16,763 nt of DNA, from the NCBI GenBank assembly GCA_030625285.1, contig DAOURC010000004.1, positions 1-16,763 on the forward strand. Direction: 5' to 3'. Origin of the DNA: Eubacteriales bacterium (GTDB lineage: Bacteria > Bacillota > Clostridia > Peptostreptococcales > Acidaminobacteraceae). Position 1 is the first letter of the stretch, and the number at the start of each line of letters is the position of its first letter. This document shows positions 7,863 to 14,406 of the stretch, piece by piece. A program made the translations under genes and the position numbers. The notes beneath the pieces are model-generated. The model did not search any database. It saw nothing but the letters and a program-made list of their open reading frames with translations, and was not told the origin of the DNA.

Positions 7863-8540
7863 TTGGAATATGAATTAAAAAGCAAAATTGAAGTGTTTTC
7901 TGTCGATAATGAGCTCATTGGAAATTCGACATTAATGGATTTTAACGATAATGCTTTGTTTATTAGTGCTCCCATGTTAAATGGTATAGTCAGGAATTTA
8001 AAACAAGGCAGTGAATTGAAAATTGTTTATTACACTAAAAAGAAAATTTATGGATTCTATTCAGTGATAATAAGCGAGGTTATAGATAATATTGTTCTTT
8101 ATGGAATAGACACTCCAAAAGAATTCAGTGTAGTGCAAAGAAGAAAATTTGTGAGAGTACCAGTGATTCTTGAAATGAAGTATTTAGCTCTCGAACAAAA
8201 TGAAACATTCAGTTCGGACTTGATTATGTATGAAGATATTGAAAGACACTATGGGAAACGCATCAAGAACTGCATGGCGGTCGATTTGTGCGGCGAAGGC
8301 GTTGGAATGGTCGTCAAGGAAGAATTGAAAATGAACGACCGGCTGATAATAGTCATTGAAAATTCACAGATAAATGTGGTTGTGGTAGGTAAAGTCAGAA
8401 GAAAAGAGAGATTGAAAAATAGTGAATACTCATATAGGTTAGGTGTTCAATTTATTGATATAGGCAATGTTGTGAAAGAAAAAATTATTCAATATGTTTT
8501 CAAAAAAATGAGGAATCAACTTAAGTCTTATTCGAAATAA
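7863..8540 (+). CDS. YcgR-type PilZ protein, probable c-di-GMP flagellar brake
   Basis: PilZ proteins of this type bind cyclic di-GMP and slow or stop the flagellar motor. The N-terminal half (about residues 1-95) looks like a YcgR N-terminal domain. The PilZ domain then begins with Q-R-R-K-F-V-R-V-P-V, which supplies the arginines that hold c-di-GMP. It ends with G-V-Q-F-I-D-I. The second binding motif, usually D/N-x-S-x-x-G, reads D-L-C-G-E-G, so serine is replaced by cysteine. I chose TTG 7863 because GGGGTGAAGG sits properly before it; a GTG at 7854 would add three residues but is itself within that site. It lies between flhG and the sigma factor, linking c-di-GMP sensing to this operon. 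Confidence 0.87.
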   Translation: MEYELKSKIEVFSVDNELIGNSTLMDFNDNALFISAPMLNGIVRNLKQGSELKIVYYTKKKIYGFYSVIISEVIDNIVLYGIDTPKEFSVVQRRKFVRVPVILEMKYLALEQNETFSSDLIMYEDIERHYGKRIKNCMAVDLCGEGVGMVVKEELKMNDRLIIVIENSQINVVVVGKVRRKERLKNSEYSYRLGVQFIDIGNVVKEKIIQYVFKKMRNQLKSYSK

Positions 8541-8553
8541 AGTGGGGATGCAT

Positions 8554-9282
8554 ATGTCAGAAGATATGAGCTATCGCAATAAAGAAAACCAAATAGTTAA
8601 GTATATTCCATTGGTTCAAAAAATTGTAGACTCATCGTTTGCAAATTACAGTGGAGAATTTGATAGAGATGATTTAATCAGCATCGGTTTTATCGGGCTT
8701 ATGGATGCATTAGAAAGGTACGACACTTCAAAAAACACATCTTTTGAAACATATGCTAGATGGCGCGTCAAGGGAGCTATTTACGATGAACTCAGGGTTC
8801 GCGGAAAGGTTTCAAGAACAAAAATGGATAAGGTAAACAAACTATATGATGCAGTAGTAAAATTGCAACAAAAATTAATGAGGGAACCTACAGATTTGGA
8901 ATTGATAAAGTATTTGGACATTACAAATGTGGACCTAAATAAAATATATGCATCAATTCATCATTTATCGGGTTATTCTTTAGATAAAATCATTTTTTAT
9001 AAAATTGATCAAGAATATACGCTCAAAGATATAATCGAAGATAGGGATGCGGAAAACCCAGAAGAAATATTAGAAAATGAGGAAAGAAAAAATATTTTAG
9101 GTTATGCAATTAAAAGTTTGAAAGAAAGAGAACAGGTGCTTTTAAATCTTCTTTATTTTGAGGAATTACCTGTAAAGGATATAGCTGAAATTTTAGAAAT
9201 TTCTTCTTCAAGGGTTTCACAATTGCATGGCAAAATATTAATCAAATTAAAAAATAGTATTAAGAAGTATATGGAGATTTAA
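8554..9282 (+). CDS. fliA: RNA polymerase sigma factor for flagellar genes (FliA/SigD)
   Basis: This sigma-28-family factor directs transcription of late flagellar, motility and chemotaxis genes. Region 2 contains D-L-I-S-I-G-F-I-G-L-M-D-A-L-E-R-Y-D and the F-E-T-Y-A-R-W-R-V-K-G-A-I-Y-D-E-L-R stretch typical of FliA/SigD. Region 3 follows, and region 4 has L-K-E-R-E-Q-V-L-L then I-S-S-S-R-V-S-Q-L-H as the recognition helix. The length from 8554 is 242 residues, about right for SigD. Upstream in-frame starts exist (GTG 8542, ATG 8548), but GGGGA at 8544-8548 is correctly spaced only for ATG 8554. Its inhibitor FlgM is not in this window. The next gene follows after two bases. Confidence 0.95.
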   Translation: MSEDMSYRNKENQIVKYIPLVQKIVDSSFANYSGEFDRDDLISIGFIGLMDALERYDTSKNTSFETYARWRVKGAIYDELRVRGKVSRTKMDKVNKLYDAVVKLQQKLMREPTDLELIKYLDITNVDLNKIYASIHHLSGYSLDKIIFYKIDQEYTLKDIIEDRDAENPEEILENEERKNILGYAIKSLKEREQVLLNLLYFEELPVKDIAEILEISSSRVSQLHGKILIKLKNSIKKYMEI

Positions 9283-9284
9283 AT

Positions 9285-9635
9285 ATGGAAATATTATTAA
9301 TTAGTATTGGAATGTTATTTGTTATATGGGGAATATATTCTAAGAAAAAAGAGAACAAATTCGACGAGATTTTAGATGAAGTTGTAAAAAACGATGATGA
9401 TAACATAAATGATTTACATCCTTCAGCCGATATTATTAGTGTGAGTGATGGAATTGTTGAAAGATTGAATAACATAGAAAATAGGATGAATCATTTAGAA
9501 GAGAAAAAAGAATCAGAACATCAAAAATTTTTAAATGACATTGATATAAAAAATAAATCGGTTGATGAAATATCTAAAATGACTGGGATGAATAAGGGGG
9601 AGATCTTATTATTAAAAAGATTTTCAAAAGAATAA
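9285..9635 (+). CDS. SwrB/YlxL-like membrane-anchored protein
   Basis: This 116-residue protein has one N-terminal membrane helix (about residues 2-17) and an acidic linker. A probable coiled coil follows at about residues 55-88, and a C-terminal helix-turn-helix-like segment at about 92-114 (K-S-V-D-E-I-S-K-M-T-G, then K-G-E-I-L-L-L-K-R). That layout, and its place directly after the flagellar sigma gene, match SwrB (YlxL) of Bacillus subtilis, which promotes maturation of the basal body and so SigD activation. Overall sequence similarity cannot be judged here, so I give no gene symbol. GGAGAT precedes the ATG. The 3' end overlaps the next small gene. Confidence 0.7.
   Translation: MEILLISIGMLFVIWGIYSKKKENKFDEILDEVVKNDDDNINDLHPSADIISVSDGIVERLNNIENRMNHLEEKKESEHQKFLNDIDIKNKSVDEISKMTGMNKGEILLLKRFSKE
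9406..9433 (+). promoter_or_regulatory. Candidate sigma-D promoter inside the SwrB-like gene
   Basis: TAAA at 9406-9409 and GCCGATAT at 9426-9433, 16 bases apart, match the known SigD consensus of Bacillus subtilis (TAAA, 14-16 bases, GCCGATAT) fully. It points toward the small gene and the flgF-like and flgG genes about 380 bases downstream. It lies in coding sequence, and the octamer also occurs once in nadC without a -35 partner, so chance is possible. Confidence 0.35.
9594..9602 (+). promoter_or_regulatory. Strong ribosome binding site with no standard start codon after it
   Basis: AAGGGGGAG is one of the best purine-rich sites in the window, yet no ATG, GTG or TTG follows at working distance in any frame that stays open. 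ATT codons lie 5 and 8 bases downstream in the open frame of the small gene, which makes them the best start candidates. Confidence 0.6.
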
Positions 9636-9820
9636 AGATCAGTCCTGAATTTTTAATCGGTTTAGGTGTAGGTTTAGTATTATGTGGTTTACTCATAATG
9701 GTTTCATCGGCTAAAGAGTTATCTGATTATGATATTGAAAAAAGAGCGAGAGACATGGGGATGATATATCCTAACGAAATGAAAATAACCGATTTTTACA
9801 AGGAGGAAGAAAATGATTAA
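9608..9820 (+). CDS. Small single-pass membrane protein, probable ATT start
   Basis: A 70-codon frame fills the gap between the SwrB-like gene and flgF. It encodes a basic N-terminus (I-K-K-I-F-K-R-I-K), one hydrophobic segment (F-L-I-G-L-G-V-G-L-V-L-C-G-L-L-I-M-V) and then L-S-D-Y-D-I-E-K-R-A-R-D-M-G-M-I-Y-P. That tail resembles short clostridial proteins that databases often name as MltG-like (endolytic transglycosylase); no catalytic domain fits in 70 residues, so I do not assign that activity. No ATG, GTG or TTG exists before the membrane segment. ATT at 9608 (or 9611) behind AAGGGGGAG is the best start; ATG 9698 would give only 40 residues without the helix. It overlaps the upstream gene by 28 bases and flgF by eight. 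Confidence 0.6.
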   Translation: MIKKIFKRIKISPEFLIGLGVGLVLCGLLIMVSSAKELSDYDIEKRARDMGMIYPNEMKITDFYKEEEND

Positions 9821-10577
9821 AGGATTATACACGGCGACATCAGGAATGATAGTACAACAGAAAAGGCAAGAAAATGTTGCAAATAACCTAGCTAACGCTG
9901 AAACACCTTCTTTTAAAAAACAGACAGTTTTAGTAAAATCAGATAATAATGTCAATGTTATAAAAAGCGAGAAGACTGAAAGTGAAATAGTGGGAAGTAT
10001 TTCTTTAGGAACGGAAATTGACGGAATGAAGACAGATTTCACTCAGGGACAAATAATTGAGACAGGAAAAGAATACGATTATGCTATTGATGGTTATGCA
10101 TTTTTCCAGATTGTTGATGAATCCGGTCAAAATGGATATTCTAGAAATGGCAGCTTTAGAATTGACGGAATTGGGAATTTGACTAATAGTCAGGGTCATT
10201 ATTTGACAGGGAAAAATGCGTCAACTGGTATAGATGGGAAGATAAATTTGAAAGATACCGAATTCACAATTAAGAGTGACGGTAGAATTTTAGGAAATGA
10301 CAACGATTTGTTATATACATTGACAATCGACGATTTTTCAAATTATGATGATCTAGAGAATTTGGGAAATGGAGTATATGTCAATAATAAAAACGCTCAA
10401 GTGATAGAAGGCGATTTTAGACTTGTTCAAGGATTCAAAGAAAATTCCAATGTGAACGTGTTGGATGAAATGGTCAAAATGATTGAGATATCAAGGGCAT
10501 TTGAATCAAATCAAAGGGTTATACAATCCATAGACGAAATGCTTTCAAAAGCAGTAAATGAAGTTGGAAAACTGTAA
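9813..10577 (+). CDS. flgF: Flagellar rod protein of the FlgF/FlhO type
   Basis: This is an axial protein of the flagellar rod, exported by the type III apparatus encoded upstream. It has the N-terminal rod motif (L-Y-T-A-T-S-G-M, then E-N-V-A-N-N-L-A-N-A-E-T-P-S-F-K-K-Q) and the C-terminal helix (V-N-V-L-D-E-M-V-K-M-I-E-I-S-R-A-F-E-S-N-Q) that is shared by FlgF and FlgG. A shorter, FlgG-like middle domain lies between. At 254 residues it matches Gram-positive FlhO and the first of two flgG-like genes in Clostridia. FlgF versus FlgG naming is uncertain; I use FlgF because it comes first in a pair and its N-terminus is FlgF-like. AAGGAGG precedes the ATG by six bases. Confidence 0.88.
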   Translation: MIKGLYTATSGMIVQQKRQENVANNLANAETPSFKKQTVLVKSDNNVNVIKSEKTESEIVGSISLGTEIDGMKTDFTQGQIIETGKEYDYAIDGYAFFQIVDESGQNGYSRNGSFRIDGIGNLTNSQGHYLTGKNASTGIDGKINLKDTEFTIKSDGRILGNDNDLLYTLTIDDFSNYDDLENLGNGVYVNNKNAQVIEGDFRLVQGFKENSNVNVLDEMVKMIEISRAFESNQRVIQSIDEMLSKAVNEVGKL

Positions 10578-10590
10578 GAGGAGGATTTAA

Positions 10591-11364
10591 ATGTATCGAA
10601 TTTTAAGTACTGGTAGATCGGGCTTGGCTGCTCTTCAAGAAAAACTGGATTTGATCTCTAATAATATTGCTAATACTCAAACGGATGGTTATAAAAAATT
10701 AGAAACAAACTTTGAGAGTTTGCTAAGCGATTCAATAAAAAATAGTGGAATACCTTTATCGGATAATGCGAGACAGGGAAATGCAGCTATCGGCATCGGC
10801 TCAAAAGTTTCTAATCCTTTTAGAGACATAGAGCAAGGAGCAATAGTTCAAGCTGAAAACCCGTATGCAATAGCCATTGAGGGAGAAGGTTATTTTGGCA
10901 TCATAGATGAGACTGATAACTTATATCTTACTCGCAACGGCAATTTTAGACTTTCTGAAAACAGTCATCTGGTTGATGATTTAGGGAATGAAGTTGATGT
11001 AGAATATTTTTCTGATGAAATATCATCGGAATCGATTCTTGAAATAACTAATTCCGGGCAAATCAATCAAACGGATAAATATGGCAATAAATCTATAGTA
11101 GGCCAAGTGAAACTCTATTCTATAGAAGATTATGATTTGCTTTTAGAAAATGGAAACGGATATTTAGTGGCGGATGAAATTGAGTCTATCGATATGGAAA
11201 ATTCTAAAACCATATTGAGACAGGGTTATATAGAAAAATCTAATGTTGATATTGGTGAAGAACTTATTCAAATGATTTCTACTCAAAGGGCGTATGAGTT
11301 GAATACCAAATCTATAAGAGCGGCAGATGAAATGTGGTCTTTGGTCAATAATATTAGAAGATAA
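10591..11364 (+). CDS. flgG: Flagellar distal rod protein FlgG (FlhP type)
   Basis: FlgG forms the distal rod that joins the basal body to the hook. The 257-residue product has the N-terminal block L-I-S-N-N-I-A-N-T-Q-T-D-G-Y-K-K. A middle domain with A-I-A-I-E-G-E-G-Y-F-G-I and L-T-R-N-G-N-F-R follows. The C-terminal helix reads K-S-N-V-D-I-G-E-E-L-I-Q-M-I-S-T-Q-R-A-Y-E-L-N, closest to FlgG. GAGGAGG precedes the ATG. It is the last gene before a strong intrinsic terminator, so it ends the flagellar transcript. The paired arrangement with the preceding rod gene resembles flhO-flhP of Bacillus. Confidence 0.92.
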   Translation: MYRILSTGRSGLAALQEKLDLISNNIANTQTDGYKKLETNFESLLSDSIKNSGIPLSDNARQGNAAIGIGSKVSNPFRDIEQGAIVQAENPYAIAIEGEGYFGIIDETDNLYLTRNGNFRLSENSHLVDDLGNEVDVEYFSDEISSESILEITNSGQINQTDKYGNKSIVGQVKLYSIEDYDLLLENGNGYLVADEIESIDMENSKTILRQGYIEKSNVDIGEELIQMISTQRAYELNTKSIRAADEMWSLVNNIRR

Positions 11365-11369
11365 ATTAA

Positions 11370-11394
11370 GGGTACTTAAAAAAGTATCCTTTTT
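11370..11394 (+). terminator. Intrinsic terminator after flgG
   Basis: GGGTACTT (11370-11377) pairs with AAGTATCC (11382-11389) with one G-T wobble, around an AAAA loop, followed directly by five T. It closes the flagellar operon. The stem is of moderate strength and the next gene begins 24 bases later. Confidence 0.85.
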
Positions 11395-11418
11395 AAAATG
11401 TATGAAAGGAAATGAAAG

Positions 11419-12603
11419 ATGAATCTTAAACGAAATATTAAACTTTTTTATATATATTCTATGTTTGACGAATTGCTTATTTTAGGACCGATTATTGTTA
11501 TCTATCTTTTCTTTAAAGGACTGGCTTTTTCTGAAATCATGTTTTTACAATCGATTTCAGCAATAGCAATAGTGGTATTCGAGGTTCCCACCGGTGCAAT
11601 AGCAGATAAAATAGGTAGAAAGTTCAGCATTGGGCTCTCGAAAATAATGTGGATTCTAAGTCTTGCCATTTATATAGCAGGTAATGGCTTTTTTCATTTC
11701 ATGATTGCGGAGATAGTGTTCAGCTTAGGCATAACGCTGAAATCTGGAGCTGATTCAGCCCTGCTGTACGACACTCTTAAAATTTTAGACAAAACTGAAG
11801 ATTTTACCGAGATTCAAGGTAAAGCAAGAAGCTATATTTATATAACTCAGGCTTTTGGTTCAATAGTGGCTAGTTTTGTATATTCAATCAATGAATATTT
11901 ACCAATGGTTTTTTCAATAGGATTCATGGCTATTGCTTTTGTTATAGTTATGTTCTTTACAGAACCACCAATTGAGGACAAGAAAGGAAAATATGGAGAG
12001 AAGTATTTCACGCAGATAAAAGAGAGTGCTAAATATGTGATTCATCACCCTAAAATAAGGTCTGTAGCTGTTTTTGCAATGATTTTCTTTGCATTTATGA
12101 GAGCTGGATTTTGGTTTTACCAACCATACATGGAATCTGTAAATATCGAAGTCAAATACTTTGGAATATTATTTTTCTTTTTCAATATGACAGCTGCTTA
12201 CTTTTCTAGAAACAGTTCTAGAATAATCGGCTTAACAAAGAATAGAACATTTATGAGTATGCTTTTGCTGTTGTTGGTATCTTTCGTATTAATGGGATTT
12301 ACGCATATATGGCTAGGAGCATTATTCATTCTTCCACAACAGATGGCAAGAGGTATGTATGCGCCGATAATCAATAAATATTCTAACAAGCATATTCCAT
12401 CAAATAAAAGGGCGACTGTACTTTCTTTTATAAGTTTGGCTACGTCTTTATCAGCTGCTATAATGCTACCTTTGATTGGACTTATGAAAGATAGAATTGA
12501 TATATTTTCTAGTCATAATATATTATCCATAGCTTTGTTGATCAATTCGATAATATTATATTTTTATTTGAAAAGAAATATGGATAAAGGATTTATCGAC
12601 TAG
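11419..12603 (+). CDS. Major facilitator superfamily transporter, substrate unknown
   Basis: The 394-residue product is strongly hydrophobic with about twelve membrane segments, the standard MFS layout. Between helices 2 and 3 lies the family signature, here G-A-I-A-D-K-I-G-R-K. The preceding F-E-V-P-T motif is common in a group of putative drug or small-molecule efflux carriers, but nothing visible fixes the substrate or direction of transport. AAAGGAA lies six bases before the ATG. No separate promoter is evident: the flagellar terminator ends only 24 bases upstream, so expression may rely on read-through or on a -10-like TAAAAT at 11394-11399 without a good -35. It has no obvious functional tie to flagella or NAD synthesis. 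Confidence 0.88.
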   Translation: MNLKRNIKLFYIYSMFDELLILGPIIVIYLFFKGLAFSEIMFLQSISAIAIVVFEVPTGAIADKIGRKFSIGLSKIMWILSLAIYIAGNGFFHFMIAEIVFSLGITLKSGADSALLYDTLKILDKTEDFTEIQGKARSYIYITQAFGSIVASFVYSINEYLPMVFSIGFMAIAFVIVMFFTEPPIEDKKGKYGEKYFTQIKESAKYVIHHPKIRSVAVFAMIFFAFMRAGFWFYQPYMESVNIEVKYFGILFFFFNMTAAYFSRNSSRIIGLTKNRTFMSMLLLLLVSFVLMGFTHIWLGALFILPQQMARGMYAPIINKYSNKHIPSNKRATVLSFISLATSLSAAIMLPLIGLMKDRIDIFSSHNILSIALLINSIILYFYLKRNMDKGFID

Positions 12604-12684
12604 TGAAGTGGTCACAATTTGGATTATTAGGGTATTTCTACTTAAAATACTATGAATACGACAAATTGAATATGCACAAACAAA

Positions 12685-12713
12685 TTGACAATGAATAATT
12701 GATAATATATTAT
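12685..12713 (+). promoter_or_regulatory. Sigma-A-type promoter for the GntR gene
   Basis: A perfect TTGACA (12685-12690) and TATTAT (12708-12713, five of six consensus bases) are separated by exactly 17 bases. Transcription would begin at about 12720, some 37 bases before the GTG start. The remaining upstream bases (12604-12684) show only AT-rich sequence and a weak hairpin. Confidence 0.75.
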
Positions 12714-12728
12714 TTAAGTGTGAGTAAG

Positions 12729-12736
12729 TGTATACA
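12729..12736 (+). promoter_or_regulatory. Palindrome TGTATACA, possible GntR operator
   Basis: This perfect 8-base palindrome, in the context GTGTATACAA, lies just after the expected transcription start and before the Shine-Dalgarno site of the GntR gene. FCD-type GntR regulators often bind sites with a GTATAC core, so self-repression is plausible. I found no second exact copy in the nadA promoter. Confidence 0.4.
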
Positions 12737-12756
12737 ATTATATTGGAGGTATTTAA

Positions 12757-13428
12757 GTGGATCTTTTCGATCAAAAGAAAGAAAATAAATCATTAACTAC
12801 TTTAATCTTTGAGAAAATCAGAGAGGATATTTTAAACGATGTTTACAAAAATGACGAAAAAATAGTTGAAGCAAAAGTTGCTGAAGAAATGGGTGTATCT
12901 AGGACTCCTGTTAGAGAAGCGATAAAACAACTTGAATTGGACGGATTAGTTGAAAACATCCCAAATCGTGGAGTAATAGTCAAGGGAGTAACGGCTCAGG
13001 ATATCGACGACATCTATACTATGCGATTGGCCATCGAGGGAATTGCTGCAAGATGGTCTGTTGAACGTATGTCAGAGGATTCTATAAAAGATTTAAAAGA
13101 CATATATGAATTGATGGAATTTTATACTGTGAAAAAAGATATTGAAAAGATATTTGAACTTAATACTCGATTTCATGAAGTTATTTACAAGGCTTCAAGT
13201 AGTCGCTATCTAGAACATGTGCTTACTGATTTTCAACAATTTATTAAATCTACCAGAAAAATTTCATTAGCTACAGAAGGTAGAGTTGAAGAAGCATTAA
13301 AAGAACATAAGAAGATATTGGATGCTTTTTTAGCTAAAGATATAAAAGCGGCAACTGATGCATTGATTTACCACATAGAACATTCAAAATGCAATGCGGG
13401 TAAAATGATTGATAGGACTACTAAGTAG
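12757..13428 (+). CDS. GntR-family transcriptional regulator, FCD subfamily
   Basis: The 223-residue protein has an N-terminal winged helix-turn-helix (about residues 12-75, with E-E-M-G-V-S-R-T-P-V-R-E-A-I-K-Q-L-E-L-D as the recognition region). An all-helical FCD ligand domain follows (about 80-212). Metal-binding positions of that domain look mostly kept: His140 in R-F-H-E-V-I-Y, His184 in E-H-K-K-I-L and His206. Asn136 stands where Asp is usual. The ligand is unknown; FCD proteins usually sense small organic acids. The GTG start has GGAGGT six bases upstream. The gene has its own promoter and terminator, so it is a single-gene unit. Its position before nadABC makes a role in NAD supply possible but unproven. 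Confidence 0.9.
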   Translation: MDLFDQKKENKSLTTLIFEKIREDILNDVYKNDEKIVEAKVAEEMGVSRTPVREAIKQLELDGLVENIPNRGVIVKGVTAQDIDDIYTMRLAIEGIAARWSVERMSEDSIKDLKDIYELMEFYTVKKDIEKIFELNTRFHEVIYKASSSRYLEHVLTDFQQFIKSTRKISLATEGRVEEALKEHKKILDAFLAKDIKAATDALIYHIEHSKCNAGKMIDRTTK

Positions 13429-13437
13429 TCCTTTTTT
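13414..13437 (+). terminator. Intrinsic terminator after the GntR gene
   Basis: AGGACTAC pairs perfectly with GTAGTCCT around a TAA loop, followed by a run of T to 13437. The stem overlaps the last codons and stop of the regulator gene, so it ends that transcript right at the gene end and separates it from nadA. Confidence 0.88.
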
Positions 13438-13438
13438 G

Positions 13439-13467
13439 TTATTTATTTGTTGTTTATATGGTATAAT
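13439..13467 (+). promoter_or_regulatory. Extended -10 promoter for nadABC
   Basis: TATGGTATAAT (13457-13467) gives a perfect -10 box with the TRTGN extension, which compensates for the poor -35 (TTATTT at 13439-13444, 17-base spacer). It lies 29 bases before the nadA ATG. I see no clear inverted repeat matching a NiaR-type site, though the short leader leaves little room. Confidence 0.7.
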
Positions 13468-13496
13468 ATATTGAATTTAAAATGAGGAGTACATAA

Positions 13497-14402
13497 ATGA
13501 ATAGAGAACAGTTAATTAAAGAAATAAATAAGTTGAAAATAGAAAAAAACGCCGTGATACTTGCACATAACTATCAAATTGGAGAAGTTCAAGACATTGC
13601 AGATTTTATCGGAGATTCGCTTCAATTGGCAAAGGAAGCAATAAAAGTCAAGCAAGATTTAATTATCTTTTGTGGTGTGCACTTTATGGCAGAGAGTGCG
13701 AAAATATTGAATCCTACGAAGAAGGTTATATTACCTGTGAAAGAAGCTGGCTGCCCAATGGCGGATATGGTTTCAGCTGAGGAATTGAAAGAATTCAAGA
13801 AAAAGAATCCTAGTACGAAGATTGTAACATATGTGAATTCATCCGCTGAAGTTAAGGCGGAAAGCGATATATGCTGTACTTCTGCAAATGCTGTCGAGGT
13901 TGTAAAAAAAATCGAGGCAAAAGAAGTGCTGTTTGTACCGGATAAAAATTTGGGAAGTTTTGTAGATGAGCAGATTGAAGATGTAGAGATAGTGAAGTGG
14001 GAAGGATTTTGTCCGACGCATCATAGAGTTGTACTTGAAGACGTTGAAATCATTAAGGAAAAACATCCTGGAGTTAAAATACTGGTTCATCCAGAATGTA
14101 GACCGGAAGTTTTTCATGCTGTTGATTTTGTAGGCTCTACCTCTCAGATCATTGAATTCGTAAAAGGTAGCGAAGATAAAAAATTCATCATCGGAACTGA
14201 AAAGGGAATTATACACTCATTAGAAAAAGAAAACCCTGATAAAGAATTCATCATACTTACTGAGAAATTAATTTGTGAAAACATGAAGAAGACAAGGCTG
14301 GAAGATGTTTATAAAGCACTCAAAAATGAAGAATATGAAATTTGTTTGGATGAAGAAACCGCATCTAAAGCAAATGAAGCATTAGAGAGGATGCTGAAAT
14401 AA
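13497..14402 (+). CDS. nadA: Quinolinate synthase NadA
   Basis: NadA condenses iminoaspartate (from NadB) with dihydroxyacetone phosphate to make quinolinate, using a [4Fe-4S] cluster with one open iron site. The 301-residue length fits the compact, thermophile/clostridial type. The three cluster cysteines are recognisable as Cys86 (A-G-C-P-M), Cys172 (E-G-F-C-P-T-H-H) and Cys260 (K-L-I-C-E-N-M). Also present are A-H-N-Y-Q near the N-terminus and H-P-E-C-R-P-E-V. GAGGAG lies before the ATG. It is the first gene of the nadABC operon and is followed by nadB after four bases. The cluster would be oxygen-sensitive, in keeping with an anaerobe. Confidence 0.97.
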   Translation: MNREQLIKEINKLKIEKNAVILAHNYQIGEVQDIADFIGDSLQLAKEAIKVKQDLIIFCGVHFMAESAKILNPTKKVILPVKEAGCPMADMVSAEELKEFKKKNPSTKIVTYVNSSAEVKAESDICCTSANAVEVVKKIEAKEVLFVPDKNLGSFVDEQIEDVEIVKWEGFCPTHHRVVLEDVEIIKEKHPGVKILVHPECRPEVFHAVDFVGSTSQIIEFVKGSEDKKFIIGTEKGIIHSLEKENPDKEFIILTEKLICENMKKTRLEDVYKALKNEEYEICLDEETASKANEALERMLK

Positions 14403-14406
14403 TAAA

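Noticed and set aside
12631..12651. AT-rich inverted repeat (GTATTT ... AAATAC) after the MFS gene
   Set aside because: The stem is weak and not followed by a T run, so I do not call it a terminator.
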